Of a stretch of DNA of 64,000 bases, positions 38,893-46,621 are shown piece by piece. The position numbers and the translations under genes are program-made. Source of the stretch: Streptomyces cinnamoneus (GTDB lineage Bacteria > Actinomycetota > Actinomycetes > Streptomycetales > Streptomycetaceae); the NCBI RefSeq assembly GCF_002939475.1, contig NZ_PKFQ01000001.1:2725001-2789000 (forward strand), read 5' to 3'. How positions within the stretch are numbered: the first letter of the stretch is position 1; each line of letters opens with the position of its first letter. The notes beneath the pieces are model-generated. The model saw only the letters and a program-made list of their open reading frames with translations. It was not told the origin of the DNA and did not search any database.

Positions 38893-39780
38893 ATAGTTAC
38901 TCTGCACGATGCCGTTCAGGACAACGATTTCGCCATCAGCCACATCGTGGCTTCTGGTGCCCTCAGCCTCCTCCGGGGCGCTACTGGCCTAGCCAACACC
39001 GTCCACCGCGACGCACAGGAGGAATTCCGGGGTGGCGTGGGCGATAAGGTCCGCATCCGCCGCCCGGAGATCCTTGAGGCGAAGAACTTCGCCGGGTCCG
39101 TCAACGCGATGGCCAAGCCGATCAAGGAAAACACGGTCGAGCTGGAGATCACGGACCAGCCGCTCGTAGCCACGGACCTCACCGACCGCGAGATGCGGTT
39201 CAGTATCGCCGACTTCGAGACCCAGGTGACCGGCCCGCAGGCCGCCGGTGTCGCCGACTACCTCGAACAGCACATAGCCAACACGATCAGCGCCAGGAGC
39301 GCCGCCAACGCGCTCGGCCTGATCACCATGGACCCGAAGAACCCGCGCATGGCGATCATCGACGCCATGACCTACCTGGACAAGGCCCGGGTCTCTGGTA
39401 CCCGGTATCTGGCCGTTGACCCGGACGTGAAGAACGCTCTGATGAAGGACGACAACTTCAGCCAGGTCAGCCAGGCCGGCACAGCCGAGTCCCTGCGCGG
39501 CGGCGTCATCGGCTCCGCGTACGGCTTCGTGGTCGTCTTCTCCCCGTACATGAAGGGCGCCGTGGCCTACGTCGAATCGGCCTTCGCCATGGCCGTCTGC
39601 CAGCCGGTCGCAGTCCGCGGGACGTTCTCCTCGGGCGGCTCTGACCGGGGCTATGCGATGCGTTGGCTCCTGGACTTCAATGGCGACACTCTTAAGCAGA
39701 GGTCCGTCATGGACTGCTATGTCGGCTCGACTGTCTTGGACGAACGGCGCTCTGTGGGACTGGCCCTTAAGTCTGTCTAG
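38893..39780 (+). CDS. Phage major capsid protein, P22 coat/HK97-like
   Basis: About 295 residues resembling actinophage coat proteins of the P22 coat type: SLLRGATGLANTVHRDAQEE, VGDKVRIRRPEILEAKNF, ELEITDQPLVATDLTDREM, RYLAVDPDVKNALMKDDNFS, YGFVVVFSPYMKGAVAYVES. No portal, protease, scaffold or terminase is adjacent. The start is unclear: the frame opens at 38884 without ATG. GGAG lies 6 nt before an ATA codon at 38893, and CTG 38902 and GTG 38947 are alternatives. ATA gives the most complete N terminus, so it is used here. The capsid assignment is firm; its role in this element is open. Confidence 0.8.
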   Translation: MVTLHDAVQDNDFAISHIVASGALSLLRGATGLANTVHRDAQEEFRGGVGDKVRIRRPEILEAKNFAGSVNAMAKPIKENTVELEITDQPLVATDLTDREMRFSIADFETQVTGPQAAGVADYLEQHIANTISARSAANALGLITMDPKNPRMAIIDAMTYLDKARVSGTRYLAVDPDVKNALMKDDNFSQVSQAGTAESLRGGVIGSAYGFVVVFSPYMKGAVAYVESAFAMAVCQPVAVRGTFSSGGSDRGYAMRWLLDFNGDTLKQRSVMDCYVGSTVLDERRSVGLALKSV

Positions 39781-39789
39781 CTATAGGCA

Positions 39790-39833
39790 GGGCGAGGCAT
39801 GCGTTCGCCATTTCCCGGGAGTGTGCCTCGCCC
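39790..39833 (+). terminator. Hairpin after the capsid gene
   Basis: Ten-bp perfect arms (GGGCGAGGCA and complement) with a 24-nt loop starting 10 bp past the capsid stop codon. It separates the capsid transcript from the low-GC cargo pair. Confidence 0.55.
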
Positions 39834-39925
39834 CTTCGGGCTAGTTCAACGATGCATGAGCGCTCATCACATGCCAGGCTCCCTTGCAGAGCAGAGCGCC
39901 CCCGACGAGATCACCGGGAGGGATG

Positions 39926-40213
39926 GTGGAGGCCCAACGCAATGCCAGAGCCCGAGCGGGTTTGTCCAAGAAACAGCGGGGCAAACAAGGGGTGCGACAT
40001 GTCGAGGTTCGCAATGTACTTGGTGAGAGTATTCAAGCGGGGCGGTTTGATCGCGAACTGCTGACTCGGGTGATGGTGAAAATCCTTGACAGTGCTGGCG
40101 AGTGTCAGCGGGCAGAGCCGTACAAGCCGCTGTACCCGGTACTTGATGATGTCGGGTTGCGTTATTGCTGCACTCACAAACCCCGCCACTGTTCCGAGTA
40201 TTTGAGCAAGTGA
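39926..40213 (+). CDS. Unknown cargo protein with a Cys/His motif (about 95 aa)
   Basis: Basic N terminus (ARARAGLSKKQRGKQGVRHV), then a helical region (GRFDRELLTRVMVKILDSAG), then YPVLDDVGLRYCCTHKPRHC near the C terminus. That CCTHx3HC cluster could bind a metal. The stop codon overlaps the GTG of the following membrane-protein gene by 3 nt (GTGA), strong evidence that both are translated together. GTG 39926 has GGAGG 4 nt upstream; ATG 39923 is also possible. Codons are more AT-rich than in the neighbours. I do not recognise the family. Confidence 0.65.
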   Translation: MEAQRNARARAGLSKKQRGKQGVRHVEVRNVLGESIQAGRFDRELLTRVMVKILDSAGECQRAEPYKPLYPVLDDVGLRYCCTHKPRHCSEYLSK

Positions 40214-40764
40214 ACGCCGTCGTCGCAGCTCTCGTCGCGCTCGCTGGAGTCGGACTTGCATGGCTTCATTTCTATGGCCCTTGGTGGAGTCCCTGGGCAA
40301 TCGTTCTTGTAATTGCCGGCCTGGGGTTTTTTCTTTTCTGGAAAGGGCGCCGCATACTGCGAGGAAATCCAGTCCTGGGTAGGAGGCTGATGGAGTGGAT
40401 TTTCCTTCCGAAAGCAGCGGTAGCCGTCGCTGGATCTGCCGGCATCATTATATTTGGCGCCTTGGTGGCGACGAAAGAAAGCATGAGTGACGAGACGAAG
40501 GCACTGATTGGCGCCCTTAGTGCCGCAGTGGCCACTTTCCTCGCAGCTGCTCTCATCGAGAAAGTTAAGACATTCGACAAGTCGTGGGTGGGAGATGAGA
40601 TCAAGAAATCCTTCGAAGTCGCTTTCAAGGATGTATTCAAGGTAGGCAGTGAAGGGCGAGACGCCGTATACAGCGGGCTTGGGGGGGATTGGAGCCGAGC
40701 CAATCGGCGAGAACGTGCAAAGACTGTTGACGAGGCGCTCAAGGATCCGGCCCAGCTGAAGTGA
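40210..40764 (+). CDS. Membrane protein of unknown function, coupled to the Cys/His protein
   Basis: 184 residues with four likely membrane helices at about residues 3-22, 27-44, 66-88 and 100-116, then a soluble Lys/Asp-rich C-terminal tail of about 65 residues (FKDVFKVGSEGRDAVYSGLG). GTG 40210 is preferred over TTG 40165 because of the GTGA overlap with the upstream stop. GC content is clearly lower than in the surrounding genes, suggesting separate acquisition. Position in the cargo slot of a phage-like element makes an accessory or exclusion/defence function possible, but nothing in the sequence proves it. Confidence 0.7.
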   Translation: MNAVVAALVALAGVGLAWLHFYGPWWSPWAIVLVIAGLGFFLFWKGRRILRGNPVLGRRLMEWIFLPKAAVAVAGSAGIIIFGALVATKESMSDETKALIGALSAAVATFLAAALIEKVKTFDKSWVGDEIKKSFEVAFKDVFKVGSEGRDAVYSGLGGDWSRANRRERAKTVDEALKDPAQLK

Positions 40765-41221
40765 TATCTGATGCCCGTAATGAGTGGCGTATCGGTGTCC
40801 TGTGTGCGTTTTTCGGACGCGAACTTCGAAAAAGTTAGTGAAGTCACCAGCGGGCGTTCCGGCGCACTCGATTTCCCTCCTTACTGGCTCGATTGGCCGT
40901 TTTTGCATCGCATCGTAGCGCATGTCGATCGGATAGTTCGGGCCGTCGGGGGCCGTTCGATCAAATGTCGAATTTTTCATACCCGTACACGGTGGAAGGA
41001 TGGTGCCCGCGGCGGGCCCTATTCTTTTCCTAATGGGCATTACTCCCACTCTCTTGGTAATTGAAGTAATGGTCTAGAAATCTCTACGTTACCGTTCCGT
41101 GATAGTGGGCGGGCAGGATGTTGATCAGTGCTGCAACAGTGAATGCGGCGGCCGTCAGAGCATCGCTCCGGCCACTCACTGAGACTTCACCTGCCAGCCC
41201 GAATCAAAGGATTCCCGCGCC
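40765..41221 (+). other. 457-bp low-GC stretch between cargo and Lsr2-like gene
   Basis: Holds no gene I can support. A 97-codon frame exists at 40771-41064 but lacks a ribosome site and shows no family features. The right part probably contains the promoter of the Lsr2-like gene; a half copy (GATAGTGGGCGGG) of the palindrome found inside that gene lies at about 41102. Confidence 0.4.
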
Positions 41222-42025
41222 ATGCGTAAGACCGTTCTCGTTCCCGTGCGCAAGAGCTACTGCGACGCTCACATAGCGAAGGACGGGACCGAGGTAGAGG
41301 CGACGGCATCGCTGTCTCTCGGGTCTCACACGTGGGATCTGTGCCTGGAACACGACGTCGTGTTCGGCCGGTATCTGACGGACGCTCTGGGGGTGCCTGC
41401 TGAAGCTCCGGCCACATCGGTGGTCACGGGGCAGGGCGACGCCGATAGCAGGGGCCTGACCCATGCTGTTGAGGGTCACGTCCCGGATAGTGGGGGTCTG
41501 ACCCCCACTATGAGTGTGAGTGCACAGGACGAGCCGGAGAACGACGACGATCCGGGCGAGGTTGAGCATGACGAGCCGGAGCGTCCGTCTGTGATGGTCA
41601 GTGGTGACGTGCCCGGGTACTTGATCGATGAGGCACGGGAAGCGGTGCGTAACTGTGGCTACGACGTGGTGGGGCGTGCTGATGACTCCACTGTGTTGAT
41701 CATCTGTGGTGAGGGTGCGGAGCGGAACGCCACGAAGCTTGCCGACGCCAGGGAACGCGATCTGCCCTGCATGGACGCGACCGTACCGGGCCGGTTCAAG
41801 TCCGCCGTTCGGGCGGGTGAGTTCACGGGAGGTGACCCGCTCCCTGAGCCGGTGAAGGTCGGCCGGTCGGGGCTGAGCGAGCGGGAGCGGAACCGGTTGG
41901 TTCGTTCGTGGGCCCGGGAGAACGGCTACAAGGTGCCCGACAAGGGCCGCATCCCCATGCACGTACGGCACGGCTACGAACTGAGCCACAAGACCACGCC
42001 CGACGGGGAAGCGGTAGCAGCCTGA
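41222..42025 (+). CDS. Lsr2-like DNA-binding protein with a BRCT-like middle domain
   Basis: 267 residues. Residues 1-55 (KSYCDAHIAKDGTEVEATAS then LSLGSHTWDLCLEHD) resemble the Lsr2 N-terminal dimerisation sheet with added cysteines. An acidic disordered linker follows to about 120. Residues 122-195 (GDVPGYLIDEAREAVRNCGY, VLIICGEGAERNATKLADAR) resemble a BRCT fold. Residues 218-262 (VRSWARENGYKVPDKGRIPM) match the Lsr2 C-terminal domain, with KGR in place of the usual RGR. Lsr2 proteins bind AT-rich DNA and silence foreign genes; here a role in replication or silencing is inferred. Two palindromes lie in the linker-coding DNA. Confidence 0.75.
   Translation: MRKTVLVPVRKSYCDAHIAKDGTEVEATASLSLGSHTWDLCLEHDVVFGRYLTDALGVPAEAPATSVVTGQGDADSRGLTHAVEGHVPDSGGLTPTMSVSAQDEPENDDDPGEVEHDEPERPSVMVSGDVPGYLIDEAREAVRNCGYDVVGRADDSTVLIICGEGAERNATKLADARERDLPCMDATVPGRFKSAVRAGEFTGGDPLPEPVKVGRSGLSERERNRLVRSWARENGYKVPDKGRIPMHVRHGYELSHKTTPDGEAVAA
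41447..41511. repeat. Two related palindromes inside the Lsr2-like gene
   Basis: 41447-41467 is an imperfect 21-bp palindrome (AGCAGGGGCCTGACCCATGCT). 41487-41511 is a perfect inverted repeat with 12-bp arms around one base. Both share a GGGGxCTGACCC core, and their centres (41457 and 41499) are 42 bp apart, about four helical turns. They encode the repeated peptide DSxGLT in a disordered linker. They could be operators or origin iterons. Confidence 0.6.
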
Positions 42026-42114
42026 ACGCCGCGCCCCACAGTGGCGGGCGCTCCGTGCGCCCGCCCTCCCCGGCCGTCCCACCTTCAACTCTCACTCTTG
42101 GACTTTGAGGAAGC

Positions 42115-43464
42115 ATGAGCACCCCGGTTCTCTACGGCCCGATCGGCCGCGCCGTCCGCAAGATCGCCCCGTACCTCGAAACGGACGCCCTCGGGGTGTA
42201 CGTCGCCGCCCTGTCGATGTGGTCGGCCGCGATCGGCGGCACGGTCAAGGTGTCATCCCGGGGCCACGCCCGTCCCGTGCTGGTGTGGTCCGCCCTGGTA
42301 GCCGGAACAGGCAGGGGCAAGGGAACTGCTCTCCGGGCCGCTCTTCACGTCCTCGACAAGCCGTTGGGCCGCTTCGTGGCGACACACACCACGTCCGGGA
42401 TCACCTCTGGCGCGAGCATGGTGCATCACCTGTGGGAGCAGCAGGAGGCCACGGCCGAGACGGAGCACGGCAGGGACGTCCGGACTCTGGTGGTCGAGGA
42501 GGAGTGGACGGAGGTGTTGAAGCGGGTCAAGCGTGACCCGTCGTTCACCACGAAGCTCCGGGCCGCGTGGGACGGGGCGACGCTCCGCAACACCACCAAG
42601 GAAGAAGCCCAGGAAGTACGCGACCCCGCCATGGTCCTGCACTCCCACATCACGCCGTCCGACTGGGCGAAGTACGTGGGCGAATCCGAAGCGGCGGGCG
42701 GCTCGTACAACCGCATCCTCCCCTTCTTGCTCGGCTCAGTGCCGATGCTCGACGACGACCGCATGACCCTGCCGACAGTGGACGGCTTCGAACTGTCCGA
42801 CGCCTACGCCTGGGCCACCGCCCGCCCCCGCGTGATCACCCTTTCCGAGGACGCCCGGCCACTGTGGCGGATCGTGCGCCGCTACGCCCGCATCCTGGGC
42901 GAGACCCTGCCCGAGGCTCAGGTCGTGTTCATCGAGCGAACCGCCGAACAAACCCTTCGGGTCGCGGCCTGTCTCGCAGCCTCCGAGTGCTCCGAGAGCA
43001 TCACGGACGACATACTGTTCGCCGCTTTCACCCTCGTACGCCGTTCCGTCCAGGACGCTGTCCGGATCACCAAGGGCGCCACCATGCCGAAGGCGAAGCG
43101 CCAGTCGCTCAGCCTCGCCGACAAGGTCCGGGCACGGATCGAGACACACGGCGGGCGGGCAACGTCCTCTCAGATCCTCCCGTACGTCGGAGCGACGGCC
43201 GCTGAGGTGAAGGCACTGCCAGGAATCGTCGTCACCGTCGACCGGTCCGGGAAGACGGGCCGCCCGGCCACCGTCTTCACACTCCGCAGTGACAGAGCCG
43301 ATTACGTGGGCCCTCAGCCGGCGACTCCGGAGCGCCACGTGAACCGCGCCACGGTCGTCCACCTGGACGCCTACCGCCCGGCACTCGTGCAGGCCCCGAA
43401 GCCTGCGCCCGAACCGAAGTGCTTGGAACCGCTCGCGGACAACCCCTTCCGAGCACTCCTCTAA
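42115..43464 (+). CDS. DUF3987-like ATPase, probable replication helicase of the element
   Basis: 449 residues. A P-loop-like AGTGRGKGTALRA at residues 63-75 lacks the canonical GK(S/T), having GKG. The acidic Walker B-like TLVVEEEW lies at 124-131. HSHITPSDWAKYVGESEAAG and GSYNRILPFLLGSVPML match the conserved core of DUF3987 proteins, often paired with primases in phages and plasmids. The C terminus (SLADKVRARIETHGGRATSS) looks like a winged helix. No separate primase is visible. ATG 42115 follows GAGGAAGC. A strong terminator follows, ending the rightward gene set. Confidence 0.78.
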   Translation: MSTPVLYGPIGRAVRKIAPYLETDALGVYVAALSMWSAAIGGTVKVSSRGHARPVLVWSALVAGTGRGKGTALRAALHVLDKPLGRFVATHTTSGITSGASMVHHLWEQQEATAETEHGRDVRTLVVEEEWTEVLKRVKRDPSFTTKLRAAWDGATLRNTTKEEAQEVRDPAMVLHSHITPSDWAKYVGESEAAGGSYNRILPFLLGSVPMLDDDRMTLPTVDGFELSDAYAWATARPRVITLSEDARPLWRIVRRYARILGETLPEAQVVFIERTAEQTLRVAACLAASECSESITDDILFAAFTLVRRSVQDAVRITKGATMPKAKRQSLSLADKVRARIETHGGRATSSQILPYVGATAAEVKALPGIVVTVDRSGKTGRPATVFTLRSDRADYVGPQPATPERHVNRATVVHLDAYRPALVQAPKPAPEPKCLEPLADNPFRALL

Positions 43465-43475
43465 CCAACTAAAGA

Positions 43476-43504
43476 AACGCCCCGGCCATCATGGCCGGGG
43501 CGTT
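43476..43504. terminator. Bidirectional terminator between ATPase and methyltransferase genes
   Basis: Perfect 13-bp arms (AACGCCCCGGCCA and complement) with a 3-nt loop and flanking T/A runs on both sides, between convergent genes. Confidence 0.85.
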
Positions 43505-43520
43505 CTTGGTTTGCTTCGGC

Positions 43521-44183
43521 TCAGCTCACCACAGCGCGAGCGATCAAGGTCCCGATGTGGTCAGGCTCAGGGGCGTCGAGAACCTGCGCTTCTGCCTTCT
43601 CGAATCCGGCCTGTAGAAGGAGGTTTTCCCACTTCCGGGGCGTGTAGCTGTACCGGTACGTGTACATGGCTTTGCCCGCGAACCCGCCCTTGTACATGCC
43701 CTGGGGGCCGTACGCGCCTGGGATGGCAGGAGGCTGTGAGAAGACGAGGACGCCTCCGGGGTTCAGCCGCTCGGCGACCAACGGGAACAGCTTGACCGGG
43801 TCCGTGAACCAGACGGCCCCGAAGATCGAATAGACGGCGTCGTACGTCTCCGTGCTGCTGCGCAGGTGCTCCAGCACCTCACCGCAGACGAACCGCGCTC
43901 CCAGCGGGCCCCAGCGCTCCGTGGTGTTCGCGGTCATGACTGGCGAGAGATCGAGGCCGGTCGCCTTCACCCCCTGCCGCGCGAGGTGAGCCAGCGCCCT
44001 CCCGGTCCCGCAGCCGATCTCCAGAACACTCGCCGGGGTGCCGAGCAGTTCCGTGCCGGGCCCGTGGTCGGCGTACTGCGTCCAGCGGAACACAGGCTCG
44101 GCGTCGAACACGTCGCCCTTGGTGCTCTCGGCGTACGTGTCCCACAGCTCGCGCTCAACATCGATGTTGTGCTGTGCAGGCAA
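43521..44183 (-). CDS. Class I SAM-dependent methyltransferase (cargo)
   Basis: 220 residues. Motif I is SVLEIGCGTGRALAHLARQG, motif II acidic residue in KATGLDLSPVM, then TYDAVYSIFGAVWFTDPVKL and LNPGGVLVFSQPP. The acceptor is not evident; no DNA-methyltransferase motif (such as DPPY) is present, so it probably acts on a small molecule or protein. TTG 44183 was chosen since AGAGG lies 8 nt upstream and the product starts PAQHNIDVERELWDTYAES; the longer open frame upstream is low-quality. Small methyltransferases of this kind are common cargo of Streptomyces elements. Confidence 0.85.
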   Translation of the reverse strand: MPAQHNIDVERELWDTYAESTKGDVFDAEPVFRWTQYADHGPGTELLGTPASVLEIGCGTGRALAHLARQGVKATGLDLSPVMTANTTERWGPLGARFVCGEVLEHLRSSTETYDAVYSIFGAVWFTDPVKLFPLVAERLNPGGVLVFSQPPAIPGAYGPQGMYKGGFAGKAMYTYRYSYTPRKWENLLLQAGFEKAEAQVLDAPEPDHIGTLIARAVVS

Positions 44184-44268
44184 GGGGTTTCCTCTGTCTC
44201 TGTGAAGGGGACGCGGCACTGCCCCCACCCTCGGAGCGGAGGGCAGGGGCAGGCACTCTAGTGCTGGC

Positions 44269-44754
44269 TCAGTGGCTGTCGGGGACCTTGTTGTCACACG
44301 GCGAGCAGTCGGAGGCATCCACCGACCACAGCTCGTCATCGACGTCGAAACCGTTCCGCCGGATGATCTCCGCCGTGCGCATCACTGTGCCGTCCCGGCG
44401 GCGTTCGATCAGCGGCGCGTGGTGCTTGTACTTCCCGGCGTTGTACTCGTCGCACAGAGCGAAGTACAGGGGCGTGTCGAGTATGAGCTGGTGAACCCCG
44501 ATGTCCACCGTGTACCCGACGCCCATGTCCACGCCGGGGTTCTCCATGGCTGTGATCAGATAGGCGATGCCCTGTCCGAGGATGCGTTCGGCGAGACTTC
44601 GGACGGCCACGCTGTCACGTAGCAACAGGCGAACTTCCCGCTCCCACAGGTCATCCACCCCCACATCGGCGACCAGGTGCGGTACCCGTTCCTGCACTGT
44701 GTTGAGGACGATGCGCGGATCACGGGTCCGCGTCTGGAGTGCTGTTGCCACCAT
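44269..44754 (-). CDS. Hypothetical protein (161 aa), element cargo
   Basis: Starts MVATALQTRTRDPRIVLNTV after an AAAGGG-type site. Visible segments include DDLWEREVRLLLRDSVAVRS and LERILGQ-like helices, DIGVHQLILDTPLYFALCDE and a short Cys pair in SVDASDCSPCDN near the C terminus. No signal peptide or membrane helix. It lies 85 bp upstream of the methyltransferase on the same strand and may be co-transcribed with it. I do not recognise the family. Confidence 0.7.
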   Translation of the reverse strand: MVATALQTRTRDPRIVLNTVQERVPHLVADVGVDDLWEREVRLLLRDSVAVRSLAERILGQGIAYLITAMENPGVDMGVGYTVDIGVHQLILDTPLYFALCDEYNAGKYKHHAPLIERRRDGTVMRTAEIIRRNGFDVDDELWSVDASDCSPCDNKVPDSH

Positions 44755-44877
44755 GTTCCCTTTCTCTCGACGGAGCGGGGTGGTGCGCTGGATCCCGCCG
44801 GGCCGCCGGCTCGTCATGCCGACGGCCGAGCGGGAGGCTTGGGAGGACACCGGAGCGGCCATGTCGCCAGAGGGTCT

Positions 44878-45150
44878 TTACGGCTCCTGCGACCGTCGTA
44901 CCGACTCGGCGTAGACCAAGGTGTTCGCGATCTTCTTGGCGGTGGGCAGCGGGACACTCCCCAGGAAGACGGACGGCTCGCCACTGAGCGAGGCACGTCC
45001 GGTCAGCTGAGGCCACGAGTCCGGGTCACCCACCTTGATGCCCATCGTCTTGAGCACTTGCCCGAGCATGAAGGCGACGTCGTCGGCCTTCTTCTTCCCT
45101 TCCAAGAAGGCGTCGGCTTGCTGTGCAGCTGCTCCGATATCCGTGGTCAT
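44878..45150 (-). CDS. Small hypothetical protein (90 aa), probably leaderless
   Basis: Starts MTTDIGAAAQQADAFLEGKK and continues with helical KADDVAFMLGQVLKTMGI and a C-terminal LGSVPLPTAKKIANTLVY segment. No ribosome site precedes the ATG. Instead TAGCGT (complement of 45157-45162) sits 12 to 7 nt upstream, as expected for a leaderless transcript. It is the first gene of the leftward group ending with the methyltransferase. Function unknown. Confidence 0.7.
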   Translation of the reverse strand: MTTDIGAAAQQADAFLEGKKKADDVAFMLGQVLKTMGIKVGDPDSWPQLTGRASLSGEPSVFLGSVPLPTAKKIANTLVYAESVRRSQEP

Positions 45151-45156
45151 GAGGAG

Positions 45157-45208
45157 ACGCTAGGGACCAACAGACTGCGATAGCCACGATCTTGCGATTT
45201 CTTGCGCA
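45157..45208 (-). promoter_or_regulatory. Leaderless promoter and TTGCG repeats upstream of the 90-residue gene
   Basis: A -10 hexamer TAGCGT (minus strand, 45157-45162) lies next to the start codon. Just upstream, written on the plus strand, CTTGCGAT (45191-45198) and CTTGCGCA (45201-45208) form direct repeats with a 10-bp period, and ACTGCGAT lies at 45174-45181. They could be binding sites for the neighbouring HTH-DUF5753 regulator. Confidence 0.5.
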
Positions 45209-45211
45209 GTT

Positions 45212-46063
45212 TCACCCGAGGGCTTCGATGGCCGCAGTGATCAGTGCTTGGGCACGTGGGCCGTACACAGCCATACCGGACAGCTCGTGGAACGCCTTGG
45301 CGTAGTCGGCGATCTCACGTGGTTGCACCACGTTGATCTTGGCGGTCAGGTTCTCGACCGCGACCCGCCGGTCATCGAACAAATAAAACGCTTCCAGCGG
45401 CCACACCTTCCGCTGACCTGCGGAGGGGATCACCCCCAGCGAGACGGACGCCAGCGGCATCAGTGAGAGAAGGTGCCTGAGCTGCCCGGCCATCGTCTCC
45501 GTGTCGCCGATCTGGCTCCGGAGAACCCATTCTTCGATCAGGACGGCGAACCGGTGTCCGCCTTCGTATATGAGACGACTCCGAGCCATCCGGGCCGGTA
45601 CGGCTGCGGCGACATCGTCGGGGGTCTCATGGAAGTCGGTCATCGACCGCATGAGGGCCGTGGCGTAAGCGGGGGTCTGGAAAAAGCCCGGGATGACGTT
45701 GGAGACATAGATCCGGAACAGTGAGGTCTCTTCATAGCCGCTGATCAGTCGCTCTTGTGCTTGCCGCAACCCCGTGCGGTGGCGCCTGCGCCACTCGACA
45801 TACATGGAGTCGGCTGCTCTGGCGGTGGCGATCAGGTCGGCTGCTTGATTCTCTGTCCCGCAGGCTGCGCACCACGCGCGGATATCGGCGTCGGTGGGCG
45901 TGGCCTTGCCGCTCTGGATGCGGCTCGTCTTGGCAGCGTTCCACCCACATCGGACGGACAGCTCTTGGCCGGTAATGCCAGCGTCCTTACGGATCTCCAC
46001 CAACCGGTCAGCAAGAGCCTTCCTTGCTGCCGCGACGCTGGACGAGGGGGAGGGCGATGACAT
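45212..46063 (-). CDS. HTH regulator with DUF5753 (Scr1-family antitoxin-like)
   Basis: 283 residues. An XRE HTH at about 18-72 (DAGITGQELSVRCGWNAAKT then SRIQSGKATPTDADIRAW). The remaining 200 residues are DUF5753 (SLFRIYVSNVIPGFFQTPAY, MTDFHETPDDV, HRFAVLIEEWVLRSQIGD). Such pairs with small partner proteins are abundant in Streptomyces and are regarded as regulatory or toxin-antitoxin-like. Here the partners are the DUF6879 gene and the small gene upstream. The gap to the DUF6879 stop is 27 bp, so they form an operon. Confidence 0.92.
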   Translation of the reverse strand: MSSPSPSSSVAAARKALADRLVEIRKDAGITGQELSVRCGWNAAKTSRIQSGKATPTDADIRAWCAACGTENQAADLIATARAADSMYVEWRRRHRTGLRQAQERLISGYEETSLFRIYVSNVIPGFFQTPAYATALMRSMTDFHETPDDVAAAVPARMARSRLIYEGGHRFAVLIEEWVLRSQIGDTETMAGQLRHLLSLMPLASVSLGVIPSAGQRKVWPLEAFYLFDDRRVAVENLTAKINVVQPREIADYAKAFHELSGMAVYGPRAQALITAAIEALG

Positions 46064-46090
46064 GGGCTGGCAGTCCGTTGGTGGCGGGTG

Positions 46091-46621
46091 TCAGACCTTG
46101 AACTCCTCGTGCGGGATGCCACGCTCCCACACCGCTTCGAATGCCGATGAACAGAGCTGGACCACGGCCGGGTCCTCGGTCATCTCGAACCGGGGGTCGG
46201 CCCAGTCCCCATCACCGGTGAAGAGGTTGAACCGAACAAGGCGATCGTCAAAGAGCCAGAAGTCGGCTGCGGGCACCGCGATGCCGAGCGCCTTCCGCCG
46301 GGGCAGCCAGCGGACCTGCTCGCCCACGGCGACGTTGACGGCGGTGGTGGCGTGCTCGTACCGGATGTACTCGCTCACCGGCTCGGAGACGATGCGCGCA
46401 CGTCGCATGACCACGCCCCGGACGACGGTCTCACGTACCAGCGACACCCAGCGGGACCAGCCCTCGGACTCCGGGTCGAGGTCTACTTCACCGGTCCGCT
46501 TCCACTGGTCGAACTCCTCGGCTTCGCCAGCGACGCCGTAGCTGTCACGCATCTCCAGATGGACTGCTGTCCTCCGCGCGCTCCGGAGCAGCGTCGGAAA
46601 GTCCGGCACGTTCTGCGGCAT
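46091..46621 (-). CDS. DUF6879 family protein
   Basis: 176 residues beginning MPQNVPDFPTLLRSARRTAV, with LEMRDSYGVAGEAEEFDQWK, RRARIVSEPVSEYIRYEHAT, NVAVGEQVRWLPRRKA and AADFWLFDDRLVRFNLFTGD, all typical of DUF6879 proteins encoded beside DUF5753 regulators. Function unknown. ATG with GAGGAAGG 6 nt upstream. It overlaps the 3' end of the preceding small gene by 77 nt, indicating tight coupling. Confidence 0.9.
   Translation of the reverse strand: MPQNVPDFPTLLRSARRTAVHLEMRDSYGVAGEAEEFDQWKRTGEVDLDPESEGWSRWVSLVRETVVRGVVMRRARIVSEPVSEYIRYEHATTAVNVAVGEQVRWLPRRKALGIAVPAADFWLFDDRLVRFNLFTGDGDWADPRFEMTEDPAVVQLCSSAFEAVWERGIPHEEFKV

Noticed and set aside
40174..41049. A 291-codon minus-strand frame in the low-GC cargo region
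   Set aside because: It is antisense to the membrane protein, has no domain or ribosome site, and the plus strand shows a translational overlap.
40771..41064. A 97-codon plus-strand frame after the membrane protein
   Set aside because: No ribosome site and no recognisable features; codon usage does not support coding.
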